Positions 37,207 through 50,086 of a stretch of 64,000 nucleotides of DNA are shown piece after piece. Every line of letters begins with the position of its first letter. Position 1 is the stretch's first letter. The DNA is from Trifolium pratense (Eukaryota > Streptophyta > Magnoliopsida > Fabales > Fabaceae): the NCBI RefSeq assembly GCF_020283565.1, contig NC_060063.1, positions 40,634,635-40,698,634 of the forward strand, in the 5' to 3' direction. The notes under the pieces are model-generated. The model was not told where the DNA came from and ran no database searches. It worked only from the letters and a program-made list of their open reading frames with translations. A program made the position numbers and the translations under genes.

Positions 37207-39941
37207 CTACCGCTTCTTTTTATTTGAGCTTCTTCTTTCTGCCTCTTTTTCGGCAACCAGAACACAGAACTCTGAACCAAGCATGTCGTGTATATCAAGA
37301 TTCATAGAAAGACTTAGATCAATAACTCCCTTGATGATTTCCAAAGTTATAATGAAACCTAAAGTGGACAATACTCTAACAGCATTAGCAGCCCTGCATA
37401 TGTGTTTTCTTGTCTCCAATGCCGTATAGTTTTTCTCTTGTTCTTCAAGACTCACAGAATTTTTATTGGGAATTAAAACTTGTGGATCAGATTGGCTCAC
37501 TTGATCTTCTACCATGTCATCTCTGACTTCAACATGTTCCCCAACCCATATGAATCCATTACAGCCAATTATTAAATCAATTCCATACTGCTCCAGATGA
37601 TGGAAATGTTGTTTCTGTCTCTTCACTAAATAAGGTGTGACTGTAATCAGTTGACCAGTACTAAGCTGCAATACAACTGAAAGCCATTAGTAACAGACGG
37701 TAGAATATAATTGAAAATTTGAAACAAATTTTAAGAACCCAAAATGTATTACAAAGTTACAAGCCCTACATAAAATTACTGTAAGCACCATAGTTAGCAA
37801 AATTTGTATACACCCCGTCATTCCAGGATGCTTGCATTACATCTCAATCATATATATACAGGTAGCAGTAAGTCATGTAGTTTTGTATTTTTTTAAGCAA
37901 ACAATGATTTTTTCGGGGAATAAGAAGCAAGTTTTCAAGACTAACCTTTCCATATTTTTGACTTCTTGCTTGAAGATGTAAGCCATCCTGCTGAAAACCA
38001 CGAACTTCGGCCTTTGGACATGTACATAATTTACGATATTAGTCAACTGTTACTTCCTTCATAAAAGAAAGTAAATTTTAATAAACATGACTGCACTTAC
38101 ACAAATGACATCTGCCTCCTCAAAAATACAGCGCATATTTAGTTCATCCAAAGCTGTCCTTCGCCTCTACCAGTGTAAAGAAAAATTATAAATGAGGGGT
38201 ATTCAAGCTTAATTGGGAAAGAAATCCAAAAATATGATATGGTACATACAAAAACAAAAAGGAAAGAAACCCAATCGTGTATTCTCAAAACTGAAGGTAA
38301 TTGTGCACAGTTCCTATTTCTGTGCTTATCAAAACTTACACAGGACTTAACTGCTTGATAAGTGATGACCATAATTGTTTTACAATTACATTTTTACTCC
38401 TCACCATCATCTATTACTTTCTTTGAATTTAAACTTAGTATTATTTCTTCCAGAATTGCAGTTTCTTTATGCAAGCATAAAAATCAAATCAAAAGTTGAC
38501 ACACACCAAATACACAATTCAGGTCATAAATAATAATAGGTGTTCAACCAACATATCAGACTATCAGTTTAGACTGCAACAGGAAAAATGGATATCAACC
38601 AGTGTTTTGAAAATCAAGAGTCTACACAAGATCGGGAGGGGATTGAAAGATCGTAACTCAAGGATCGTAACACGGACCGTATGATCCTACTGATAGGGAA
38701 AAGGTTTACTTATATCGTTGTTAAATAGCAGCCATGGTGGCGCTGTAGCATAGCAGAATTAGAACAATCCGCTATTGTTTCACGATACACTAATTAGTAC
38801 AAAAAATTGTCAAATAGCAACTATAGCGGCACTATAGCACTATTGCGTAGCGTAATTTGATCAAACCGCTAACATTGGGGAACTTGCCCCTGCAACTAAG
38901 AGCTTCCGAAATCTATCCCAAGGCACTGTTCCAATCATCTAACATTGCAGAATTACCCATAATCAATTCACCAAAAATCCAAAATTCATTAGGAACTGCA
39001 TACACTCATTGCTATTTTATATAAATACTACTAAATACATATCTGCTTTTTGCTCATCCATTCTTCCACTCAACAATAACATTATGCTATGGCAACAATA
39101 CAGCAAAAAACTCATCAATGATTTCCAATTCTATTACACCCAGTTGTAAAAAATAGTTAAATTCTCATCTGCACACTAATCTGCTTTTCTTGGATTTTTT
39201 TTCCTCTTTCATTTTCTGAAACATAATTACCTACCATAAAATTTCTTAGACATTTTTTTATTTAGAAAGACACTAGTTTTCCTCAAAAAAAACACGCAAA
39301 GAGCCCTAACAATTTTAAAAAAAGAAAACAAAGAACTGTGCTCGCTATACAGGCATATTCATAAAGAGGGTTGCAAAATACCTGTACACCATCAGGCATA
39401 TTCATAGCAGAAAGCATCAGATAAGCATTTTGACTGTAATTAATATCCAATCTCCAACGTTTCTGAGCAACCTACACAACACAACAAACAATAAGGTTCC
39501 TAGAGTGGAAAAACTTCAAATCAAATGCAGAAAATGGTTGACACAATAAAACTGTACCTCAATGACACGCCCAATAACAATGTCACCAACCTCAGGTTTG
39601 TACCTAATATTTAGTCACTAGATTCGATTAACAAACAAAAACATAACAAATGAAGAAAGCAAACAAGTTAAGAAGAATGACTACCTTGACCGCAACGTGC
39701 GGACATAAACAAGCTTGTTAACACGCTCGACAACACCACAGAGCGTGGCAACGACTTCTCCCTCCAGAACGGCAGTTCCGTGTCCCTTGAGCACGCCGTC
39801 TTCATGGTTGACAGGTATAGAATCTGCTATGGTCACCGAAGCATCGGAATTCACCTTAGAAGATAGAGATTCCAGGTGTTCTAGAGCCTTCTGTAGACGG
39901 ACCTTCTGAGTTTGACTCAACTGTAACTGAATCTCTCTCAT
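37207..39941 (-). CDS. RRP4: Exosome complex subunit RRP4, copy 2
   Basis: The exons correspond one to one with copy 1: 39941-39685, 39603-39558, 39471-39382, 38166-38101, 38011-37946 and 37665-37207. They give 327 residues with the same S1 and KH motifs, and I saw no coding difference. All splice sites are kept and no stop or frameshift is present, so this copy is not a processed or broken pseudogene. It differs from copy 1 in what lies upstream: identity ends at 41222, about 1.28 kb before the start codon, so distal promoter sequence is different. It lies within a proposed Helitron, so expression or silencing cannot be predicted from sequence. Confidence 0.9.
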
Positions 39942-41527
39942 CTCTATCTCGTTCTCCTATCAGAAATCAGAAAGTAAAGAATATGATAAGAAAACCTAGA
40001 TAAACCCTAACCCTAATTCCTAACTACCACTCACGCAATCAGCACAAGTGAAAATGTAAGCAAACACTTTGAAAATAATGAAAATGTGAACAATGTAATA
40101 ACATTTATGAAACCCTAATACCAAGTATAAGCATGAATATGCGAACAGAAATGGCGTAACGAAGTTGAAATGTAACATTTATCAATCACTGTTAAAACAT
40201 GATATTAACAGAGCATGAAATTAACACCTGAGATTAGATGCGTGCACCTGAGGACAGTTGCGTGACACGGCGGAGGCAGCGGTTCACTTTAGTTGACGGT
40301 GCAACTATGGAGACAATGACTTACGCAATGGTGACGACGGCACGGGAACGAGGTGCTAGGGCGTACCTTCTTCAATTATCCGGCGCAAGGTTAGCGACAG
40401 GGTTTATCCTTCATTCTTATTTGTTACTCCTAGATTATTATTTTTAAATTTTTTTGTTAGATTATTTGTTGGATTTTTTTTTTTTAATAAGGGATTTAAA
40501 ATAACAGACAATTCAATTGATTCAATTAAATTCCCTTCATTTTCAAATTTTATTGTTTGAATAAAGGGATGAAATTGTTTGGATAAATTTTTATTAAGAA
40601 TATTTAATTAAGCTTGCATCAACTCTTGCAAACCCTAAACCTAACCAAAACTTGCAAATTTACCTTGGACCAAATTTAGGAGAGACTTTGTTTTCTGATT
40701 TTTGTTAGTTAGGGGCATTTTAGGTTTTTTGATGTGGTGTCAAATTTTTAGATATGGGTATTTTAGGTTTTTTCAGGGCACATTGGTTTCTTATAGATAT
40801 ATAGATTGTTTTGTATTTTTTTTTTTTGTAACTGAAATGTTCAGTGATGAAAATCAGGTAAATTCAATTTAATAAAAATTACTCCCTTGTCTTTCCATTA
40901 CTCCGTAACAAAAAATTACTATGCAACAAAAAATTGTTTTGTAACAGACATGAATTCATGATACAGGAAGAGCATAATAACGAAACAAATTGAATCCAGT
41001 GTTATTTCGATGATTTCCGATGAGGTATAAATCAAGATCTATGGGTGAAAAGGTGAAAAATTGAAAATCGAAAAACCCTAACATACTGGAAATAAGAATG
41101 GAAACGCAGAGAAAGAAAAGCGATTAGGAAGAGAGGATTGGAGAGGCGGAGAAGAAGAAGAACTGACCTGTGATGACGGATCGGAGTTGAAGATGGAAGA
41201 GGATTGAATTGGTGGAAGAGAGGAGGGAAGTAGGGAACTGACGGAAGAGGATTAGTAAGCCAAAATAATATGATAATTATGATAATTAATTACGGTGATG
41301 TGGCGTGATTCAATGAATATAAGTTGGCATCTCTATTTTTTTTTTTTTTCTGTTCTTGCACTATCATAATTCATAAATAATATAAGTTGTTCTACCAAAA
41401 AAATAAAATAATATAAGTTGTGATGTGGCGTGATTCAATTGGTTGTGAATTGCTGACGTGGATTAGGGTTGCCATGGATAGTTGGAGAACTATCTAGCAA
41501 TTAGATATATAGATATATAGATATAGA

Positions 41528-43558
41528 TTGTATGTACAGAACTTATATACAAATTGATAATTATAATCTCATCCAAAACATACAATAAACATATGCCTGA
41601 AAGCAAAATGCAAAAACCATATGAAATTATGCATTTACAACACTGAAAATACAAATTGATCATTATAATTGCTTAAAATAAAAAACCGATGAAATCACAA
41701 AATGCAAAATCAACCCAGAGAAATTGACAACACACAAAAATGAGATAAATCGGAAAAGGGAGAGTAGAATTTACCAGAGATAGATCAAGTTTGGAGAGAG
41801 TAAGGAAGATTGTAGATCCGTAGATTAGGTGATTTTAGAAGTTGAACTGATCTGGTATTTTGGATTTTGAAAAAAGTGGATCAAAATTTAGCCTTAGAAG
41901 AAGGAGAAAGCAAAGTTGAGTTACATAAATCAAAAAAGAAAGCTGGAAAAGATAAAATTTATTTTTGGTTGTCTTTCAAATAAACTGTTTTCATAATATT
42001 TTGATGCTAACAAAGAAATAATAAAGAAAGGGAGAACAAATGGAAGAAAGTAGGAAAAAAGAGAAAGAAAGAGGCCACACTAGAACGAGAAACCATGTTA
42101 TTTCCTTCAAAAAATTTAGGGTTTCTTAACAAAATTATAGGTATATAGGGCCTTCATTATAGTCAACCCGTTTTGTTTCCATGTTTGGGCCAATGACATT
42201 GAATTTTTTTTGACACATGACCAATGACTTTGATAAATAATAAATAGTAATAAATTATAATAATTGATAGTTTCTATATTGAATAGACAAATATATATTA
42301 TAATAAATATTAAATTTTAATGTTCTTAAAAAATCAAGATTTTTTTAGAGACCGAGTCTTCTGGTTCAACTTAGTTCAATAGCTATATAGTTTTCTTATT
42401 GAGACCGGTTTATTCAATCGGTTTATCCGGTTTAATCATGCGGTTCGACAAAATCTTTTATTTTAACAAAATCTTTTGCTTTTTGATAATGAAAAACCAA
42501 TTTATACCAAGTTATTATTTTATTTTTCTGAAAATGAAAATATACTAATTGCTTATATTATTTAGTAATTGTTGTATTATATAGGAAGTGGAAATTGAAT
42601 CATCGGTCTTATCATTATATTTTACTAGAATTAGCATTCATACAACTCTGGTCTATACTCCGTTTATCGATGTATGTTAACCCTGCATTAGCATTAGAAA
42701 TGATGTAAAAGCTTACATCAAAAGGATCAGCAGCCTTTTTTATAACAGTGTCAATGAAGTGTTTGTAATTATATATTGAGTTTCAAAACTTTAGTATAAC
42801 AATTCTCCTTAGATTAAGTGGCAATCTTTGACCATGTTTAGGGTGTGCAATCGCACATGCAAGTGTGCAAAGAATATTAAGAATCAAATAACTTTTTTTT
42901 AAAAAAATGGTCAATATTAATACGCTAATTGTTAATTCAATATTAAAATATGCTAATTGTTAATTGGTAGTTTTTTTTAGTGAAGGTGAAAATTGAACCA
43001 GAGACACGTCACTCTATTTCTTAGCTACTTAACCAACCATATAACTCCCGGAACATAATAACTTCTTATAAGGTTCTTAATTAATCAACCAACTATAGCA
43101 TGGTCCATGGAGATGTTTGTCCTTATAATTTTTTTTATTAATTCATAAGTCAACCAATCCAATCACAAGGTTTTGACAATATTTAATTGGTCCCATACCA
43201 ATATGTTTTATCTGATTTACAACAATTTGCATTATTTCTAGACATGAGAAGATGATGAAATAATTGAAGGATCTAGTCTAGACACTTCGAAGTAGTCACA
43301 AATTTAATATGTTATCGAAAAATCTAAAACTCTTCATTCATCATCATCAACACAAACAAAGACAGAGGTTTGTTTGTTTGTTTGTTACCCTGCTTTGTCC
43401 AAGTTCTTTTGTAACTTTTGCATATTATAGCTTAGTTGGAGACTTGAGATAGACGCAATTTCTTAGTCCTAGATATATACGTACGTTATAGATATGCTAA
43501 GCCAGCACACACACACATTTTTCATTAAATACAAATTTGTTTCACTTCTTTAATTACA
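41528..43558. other. AT-rich non-coding DNA
   Basis: No supported gene or element ends were found. Microsatellite-like TTTG repeats occur near 43367-43386. The stretch may belong to the surrounding older Helitron. Confidence 0.45.
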
Positions 43559-43585
43559 CTAGGGGTAAACCCGTGCGTTGCACGG
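43559..43585 (-). mobile_element. Helitron 3' terminus D (minus strand)
   Basis: Hairpin CCCGTGCGTTGCACGGG (about 43570-43586) lies next to CTAG (43559-43562), with host A at 43558. The following 600 bp or so (to 44165) matches Helitron C's 3' region. The body extends right; a 5' end at about 47984 or 48167 is possible. Confidence 0.75.
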
Positions 43586-44337
43586 GTTCGATTAAAATAT
43601 ATAACTAAAATAATTTTATAAATGAAAAATAATAATTGTGATAAGTTTAATCACACATAATTAAAACATAATTAATTTAAAATATGATCATGTTTAATAT
43701 TAGTATATGTATATAAAAAAAAAGTTGTTTAGAAATATTAGATTTTATTTATTTATATCATAGTTTTGTTTATATTTTAATGTAATAGATTTCTTATAAT
43801 ATTTTATAAATTTGAAGGGATACATCATATTTTATTTTAATTGTGTGCTCCTATAAGATCTTAGGTTTTCTTTATATGAATGACAACTTTACAGTCATAT
43901 GTCACTTTGCTTTTTATTTTTTTATGTCTCCGTTATTGTATTTTCAATAACAGTTGGAGGCATGCGTACATACATATTTTTTTTTATCACGTGATCTCGT
44001 TTTTTGAAAATTACGTATCAAATAACGTAACCGGCCGTTTACTCCCTTATATGCAATTTAAGGCACCAAATAGCTTTTCTACTTACTTCTCTTTCGGTCT
44101 TTTGAAGTTTCTCCTCACATATTCATTTGGTGAAATTTTATCCCGACTTTATTAGTCCCAATTTTTTTAGTATATTGTTTAGTTTACATTTTTTTTCTTA
44201 GTCTTTTTTTGTTTTGGTTTGTTTTTTCTTTTTTATGGTAAAGTTTGTGACCCTACAAATTTATTTTTAGTTTTTGTGTCTCTTATTTAATAATATTTGC
44301 TTGAATATTTAGTGTATTTTTGTTATAATATATATAA

Positions 44338-46013
44338 GGCTAAATTGCAGTTTTGGCCCCCCACGTTTTATAATTGTGCGATTTTGGCCCCCCAAGTTTC
44401 AAATGAGCGATTTTGGCCCCCCACATTTGCCCCCTTTTGCATTTCTTGGTCCCCCTGACTATTTTGACCAAAAACCTGCTGACATCGAATACTTTTGACA
44501 CGTGTCTTAATTGTATTGGCCAACCAAAATTTATTATTTTTTTTTTAAAAAAAAAATTTAAGGAAAGGTCACGTGACTCTTTTTTTGTTGGGGATTGGTT
44601 ATTATACATAAGCTATCCTTATGCACCATGCATAAGTTACTTAGTGCACCCCCCAAATTACTTGTGCACCCCCCAAATTACTAGCACACCCCCAAATTTC
44701 TCATGCACCCCCCCAAATTACTTGTGCACCCCCAAATTTCTCATGCACCCCCCAAATTTCTCATGCACCCCCAAAATTTCTCGCACACCCCCAATATGAC
44801 TTTTGCCCCCCAATTTTATTTTTTTGGTCCCCTCCACATTTCTAGCCTAAACCATTTTGTTGTGGGAATGGTTTCAGAGATATGCACTCCAAAACCATTA
44901 AGTGTATAAGATGGTTTTAGAGTACAACCCTATAATTAGAATACAAACAATAATTGTGATTTGAAACCATTTAACCAACATAATGGTTTCCAGAATTTTT
45001 AAAACCATATAAACACACATAAAACCATTTTACAATACAAATGGTTTCAGTGTATAACTATCTGAAACCATTTAACCAGCATAATGGTTTCCAGAATTTT
45101 TGAAACCATAAAAACACACATAAAACCATTTTACAATACAAATGGTTTTAGTGTATAACTATCTGAAACCATTTAACTGGTTTTAAATAATGATTATAAT
45201 TGTACAAAAAAAAAACAATTATGATTCTAATTATAGGTTGTACTTCAAAACCATCTTATGCACTTAATGGTTTTGGAGTGTATATTTTTGAAACCATTCC
45301 CACAGCAAAATGGTTTAGGCTTGAAATATGGGGGGTTAAAAAAAAATTGGGCGCACAAGTCATCTGGGGGTGCGTGAAAAATTTTGGGGGGTGCGCTAGA
45401 AATTTGGGGGTGTGCGAGAAATTGGGGGTGCATGAGAAATTTGGGGGGGGGGGTGCACGAGAAATTTGGGGGTGCGCGAGTAATTTGGGGGGTACGTGAG
45501 AAATTTGGGGGGTGTGAGATTAGGTGTGAGTGTGTGAGTTGAGATTGGCTAGGATTATTACATGTGGATGCTCAATCTAATGGATGTTATTGACTTATGT
45601 ACCATGCATAAGGATTACACTTATGTATAATAACTTCTCCCCAATCAGATGTTAGAGTTTTCTAACCAAAATTGCGATTTAAGACTACCAACAGAGGCAC
45701 TAACATCTGATTGTTAAATTAAGACTTTTAATTGTTGTTTTTTACAATTTGTAAAAAAAAAAAAAAAATTAATCCCAACATAAAAAGAGTCACGTGACCT
45801 TTCCTTAAATTTTCTTATAATTTTGGTTGGCCAATACAATTAAGACACGTGTAAAAAATATTTCATGTCAGCAGGTTTTTGGTCAAAATAGTCAAGGGGG
45901 ACCAAGAAATGCAAAAGGGGGCAAACGTGGGGGGCCAAAATCGCTCATTTGAAACTTGGGGGGCCAAAATCGCACAATTATGAAACGTGGGGGGCCAAAA
46001 CTGCAATTTAGCC
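44338..46013. mobile_element. MULE-like foldback element, 9-bp TSD
   Basis: The ends GGCTAAATTGCAGTTTTGGC and GCCAAAACTGCAATTTAGCC are perfect inverted repeats. They continue inward for some 200 bp or more as C-rich versus G-rich blocks. The flanks carry the 9-bp duplication TATATATAA (44329-44337 and 46014-46022). The middle is a second palindrome: CACCCCCAAATT-type repeats (44640-44800) mirrored by GGGGGTGCG-type repeats (45360-45520), with AAACCATT words between them. The Pro-rich frames here are composition artefacts. No transposase is present. The TIR resembles that of the element at 1472-2655. Confidence 0.85.
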
Positions 46014-46022
46014 TATATATAA

Positions 46023-47900
46023 ACCTTAAATACTTTTTGTTGCCAATATATAAGTTTGGATGATGATTTCATATATTTGAATTTAGGTTCAGTTATTTGG
46101 CTCAGGTAAAGAAAGTTTATTTTGCATGTCTCCCGAGAGGTCACTTGGTTGAAGAGTTAATCTTCAACCTAGAGGAACTTGGTTCGAGACCCGACACCCG
46201 AAAAAGAAAGTTTATTTTAGAAGAATTTAACATCTCATCTTATTATTTGCTTAAAAATGTTATATTATTCTTATAAATATCTCTCTATATTTATTTTGGG
46301 CCGTAAATACTCTTAAATCATATTCTCAAAGTCCTACATATATGTTTCAATCATATTTTTCGTTTATTATAAGCAATTGTTAAATAATTATGACTATCTA
46401 TTTTAACAAAATTAAAAATAGATGATAGTTTTTGTAACTTGAAAGTTGTCCTAAGTTAATATTATTAGTGGTGTGAAATTATAATATTTTTATTATATGC
46501 AAAATTTTAAAATTCTAAATTATTATTATTTTGTTGTAGGTATAATTTTTTTTCAAGTAAATGCATGCATGATAGAATTGTAATTTACAATTAAATACGT
46601 AAACTGATTGTATATGACATGCAATTAAAACTCAATATGAAAATGAAAGGTCCCATGAATAAAAACTAAACCTTTCAATATTCATTACTTTTAATCATCA
46701 TTAATTAAATAGAATAAGAAAGGGGAGAAGTTACAAATGAGTATTAGGATTTTTTTTTAGAAGTGTCACATTGTCATAAGTAATGCAAGCTAAATATCAT
46801 GTCAAAGTCATTATCATTATCACAATTCACACAATGCTTACATAATTTAGTCTGAATATATAAGTTTAAAGTATCCCTGAAATTAGAAGATTTGAACTTC
46901 ACCACAATGCTTGCATAATTTATCTAACCGTCTATGAATGTAGAGGAAAAACGTGAGTATAAACATATACTCACATTTAGTTATAAAGACTATGGACCCA
47001 TGTTATAATAGTGGTTATAACATTCTTTTCTTTTTTTAAATGAACTAAACTTTAGAATTGAAAGTGAATTCCTTCAAAACATAGATGAAAATTATAAAAA
47101 AAAATGAATCACTTGCACCAAACATATTGATGCTATAAATTTATTATCTAACTATTGGAAAATTCTTCAAACATCATATATCTCAATCCTCTAAATCTTC
47201 CACAACTTTCTTGCTCCATAATATTAGTTGACTCTTTATTAGATACAATTTGAGAAAGGAATATATTTTGTCATCTTACATGGAATGAAGCCTCTTAAAA
47301 ATTATCATTGGTTCTATGTTCTTGATAACAAAAGAACAACCAATATCAGTAAATAAATGAGGAAAATAAGATTGTTTACTTACAACCATTGTTATGATAA
47401 AAAAAATTAAAGATTTAAATGACAATAATTTGATAAGAGTAATTGAGAATACCGACCTTTTCATCCATTAGCATTCTATCTGCAGTGAAAAATTATTTCT
47501 TCCAAGCTACAAATGAAGAACAAAAACTAAACATTAGTAAATATGAATATTGTAGGATAACAAAAACTAAACATTAGTATATATAGCACCATGTAGAAAT
47601 AAACTCAAAGATTGAGTGAAATTGTCAAATGTTAAGATTTAGGAATGAGTAGAAAATGAATGTGAGGTGGTGGTTATAAAGAGTGTGAGAGAGAGTGAAA
47701 GTCACTAAACTTTTCTACTTTGTAAGTTATATTTGGAGGAATGTTAAAGGATGCATACAATTATGATGATGCTAAATAATGCATTAGTTTTTTTTAAAAA
47801 AAATTTAATTTAATAAATTAAAAGAGACAATATTAAGATTTTAATAGAGATTATGAACTATTTTTTAGAGTGCCACATCATCACAATGCTTGCTTATGAG
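46023..47900. other. AT-rich Helitron-type interior with a SINE-like fragment
   Basis: No gene is seen. About 46125-46205 contains CACTTGGTTGAAGAG and CTTGGTTCGAGACCCG, resembling A and B boxes of a tRNA-derived SINE, without a clear TSD. From 47330 to 47710 the sequence is the reverse complement of 20990-21330. Confidence 0.45.
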
Positions 47901-47913
47901 CAACTCAACCTTC

Positions 47914-48167
47914 AAAATGGGAAGCTTTGTTAGGCTGCCACATCAGCAAAAAAAGGTTTGCTTTACAATTATATATATTGAATTTAATGAATAATGAATA
48001 ATGAGAAAGTTAATTGAGGGTTACATTAGAAAGTACATATAAGCATGCAATGTAATGATATATGACACATAAGCATCAACTATTGCTTAGAAAAAAGAAA
48101 AAAAATGGGAAGCTTTGTTAGGCTGCCACATCAGCAAAAAAAGGTTTGCTTTACAATTATATATTGA
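47914..48167 (-). mobile_element. Two tandem Helitron 5'-end segments
   Basis: GGGAAGCTTTGTTAGGCTGC through TTTGCTTTACAATTATATAT occurs at about 47919-47984 and again at 48107-48167. The second is followed by T (..TATTGA/T), fitting a minus-strand Helitron 5' terminus (TCAATATA..). It is the best partner for the CTAG end at 16018. Confidence 0.5.
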
Positions 48168-50086
48168 TAATAATTGTTCACACAATATCCCTAAGCTCTA
48201 GGTCATATCAACAAAGGATATTATGTTTACAACAAAAGAGTAAGGATTAGCAAATTCAAATATGCCATCACGGGCTTAATACAATTCATCCGAATAACTC
48301 GACACGGTAAATACCTAATCAGAGCAATTCTATACAACCCATCAAAAAGATATACAAAATATATCTAAAGGAGTAGTCTAAGCTAAACTCCTCACCAAAA
48401 AGCGCACTATCACAAGCACGAGCAAGCCCTCTAACTCTGATCGGGATGCTCAACCTGAGAATCTGAACCCCCAACGGTCCAGCACATAACACAAAGCATG
48501 AGAGTTATATCACATAATCAAAATATAAGTGTAAGTAAAATGGTACTTAAACACTTCTTCAATATACATGCATAGATCATACATTTATACATATAATCGA
48601 ATACTCAACATCAATCATCATTTATCACAATTAGCCAAGTATGTGTCACATATCACTTATCACATAAATGTACACATAACCTAATGCATTCTAATGCTTC
48701 AACTTCATGCAATGTCACCCTAGACATATCTAATGCATGTGGTACCGTTTCGTCTTTATTATAGTATCTCACCTCTAATATTCGTCTTTATCGGATAAAT
48801 ATAATCCGATATCCGTCTTTATTGGAATATCCAATATACAACAACAATTCATGAATGCATGTATATGTTTTTCATGAATTCACCAACAATTATTTAGCAT
48901 AAAGCTCGTCATTTACTATGTGGAACACTATCCAACATACGTCATTATTAAGATTAACAAAACCTTAATATTCTTCATTTACAACTTCATACATGATTAA
49001 AAATTATTATAACCATCAACAAGCATCAACAATCATGTAAGAATACCATTAAACCATGTTACAAGTGTCTAATTACACTTACAAACATCAACAAAAAGTT
49101 GCAGTTCCTGTACTGTTCGCTAAGCGAAAGGTAGCGAGCCTCAGCGAACGCTACCAGAGAATTGCTGACTCATAGCGAGCATCAGCGAGCTGTTCGCTGA
49201 GCGAAGGCTCAGCGAGCCTCAACGAACCACACCAGTGGATCACCTGCTCGTGGCGAGCTGCAGCGAGCTGTGGCGAGCTGTTCGCCACACGTTCGCTGAG
49301 CGAAGGCCTAGCGAGCGCCTCCTGACAGGAAAGTTCAAAACCTGCGTTTTTCCACTCTAATCACCCAAAAATCCCATTTTTCATGTTATAAATTCCAAAT
49401 AAGTTTGTATTCAAGCATAACAAACATGGATAAACACAAAAGGACAGTTCATTTCATAGATCTACATCATAAACATCGAAAAAGTAAAGATTGAACACTT
49501 TTTCATCAAAACTCTCAAGAACACAAAGTTCTTGAGTTTAATCTTTCATAAAACTCGTTTTTAACCATTAAATCCATTCATTCATCATGTTAAAAACATA
49601 TTAAGCAGGTTAAGAACCTTGGAATCGATTTCCATCAAGAAAATCCATTCCAAGCTAAAACGAAAATGGGGTGGAGGAAGTTCGGGTGAGGAGAAATCGA
49701 CATTCTCCCCTTCCTCGGGTCACCCACGATTATGGAACCTACTCTCATACCTGGATTCGAAGAAAACACGACGAAAGATCTTGAATACCTTCACTTTCCT
49801 CTTGCCCTAGCTCTCAAGCTCTCTTCCTTCTCTCTATCTTCAAGAACAAAAGAGAATAATGAATTTCTCTCTCCCTCTTGGCCATATGGGCGCCCCACAC
49901 TCCCACACAAGGCCCATTGGGCCTCAAGCCCAATTGGCTTGGCCCAATGACACGTTAACTCACTCTACTCGCTCAATAACTAAAGTACTCGATAAATAAC
50001 TCAAGTTATTAACTTAATTAAAATTGCCACGTTAATAAAATATTTTAACACACGAAAACTAATAATTTGAAAATTGGGTCGTTACA
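48168..50086 (-). repeat. Right piece of the split LTR of about 2.1 kb
   Basis: It runs from TAATAATTGTTCAC to ..TTGGGTCGTTACA and is followed by the ATAGG duplication. It includes repeated TCGTCTTTAT words (48748-48830) and a cluster of GTTCGCTGAGCGAAGG / AGCGAGCCTCAGCGA words (49108-49320). No coding frame is supported; short frames near 49619-49950 are within LTR sequence. Confidence 0.55.

Larger units (their letters stand above)
34659..41222. repeat. Segmental duplication copy 2 (6564 bp) carrying RRP4
   Basis: This is the partner of 24876-31463. It has a single 25-bp CCTATTCAGTTCGTTCCAAT.. unit where copy 1 has two. The left junction follows Helitron 3' sequence (..TTATTAGTCCCA). At the right, the shared ..GGTGGAAGAGAG is followed by GAGGGAAGTAGGG, unlike copy 1. 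Confidence 0.95.
33980..41527 (-). mobile_element. Helitron C, apparently carrying a complete RRP4 gene
   Basis: The left end is a Helitron 3' terminus on the minus strand: hairpin at 33991-34007 and CTAG (plus 33980-33983), with host A at 33979. The first 670 bp or so (33984-34658) resembles 43563-44165, the matching part of another Helitron, and then switches abruptly into the RRP4 block. The right end is proposed at 41527: minus strand TCTATATCTATATATC.. preceded by A, which fits a Helitron 5' end with T as plus-strand flank. No RepHel helicase is present, so it is non-autonomous. The 5' end assignment is inference. Confidence 0.55.

Noticed and set aside
44413..45499. Pro-rich and Gly-rich frames (128 and 99 codons)
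   Set aside because: They are products of C-rich and G-rich repeat blocks in the foldback element, mirrored on both arms.
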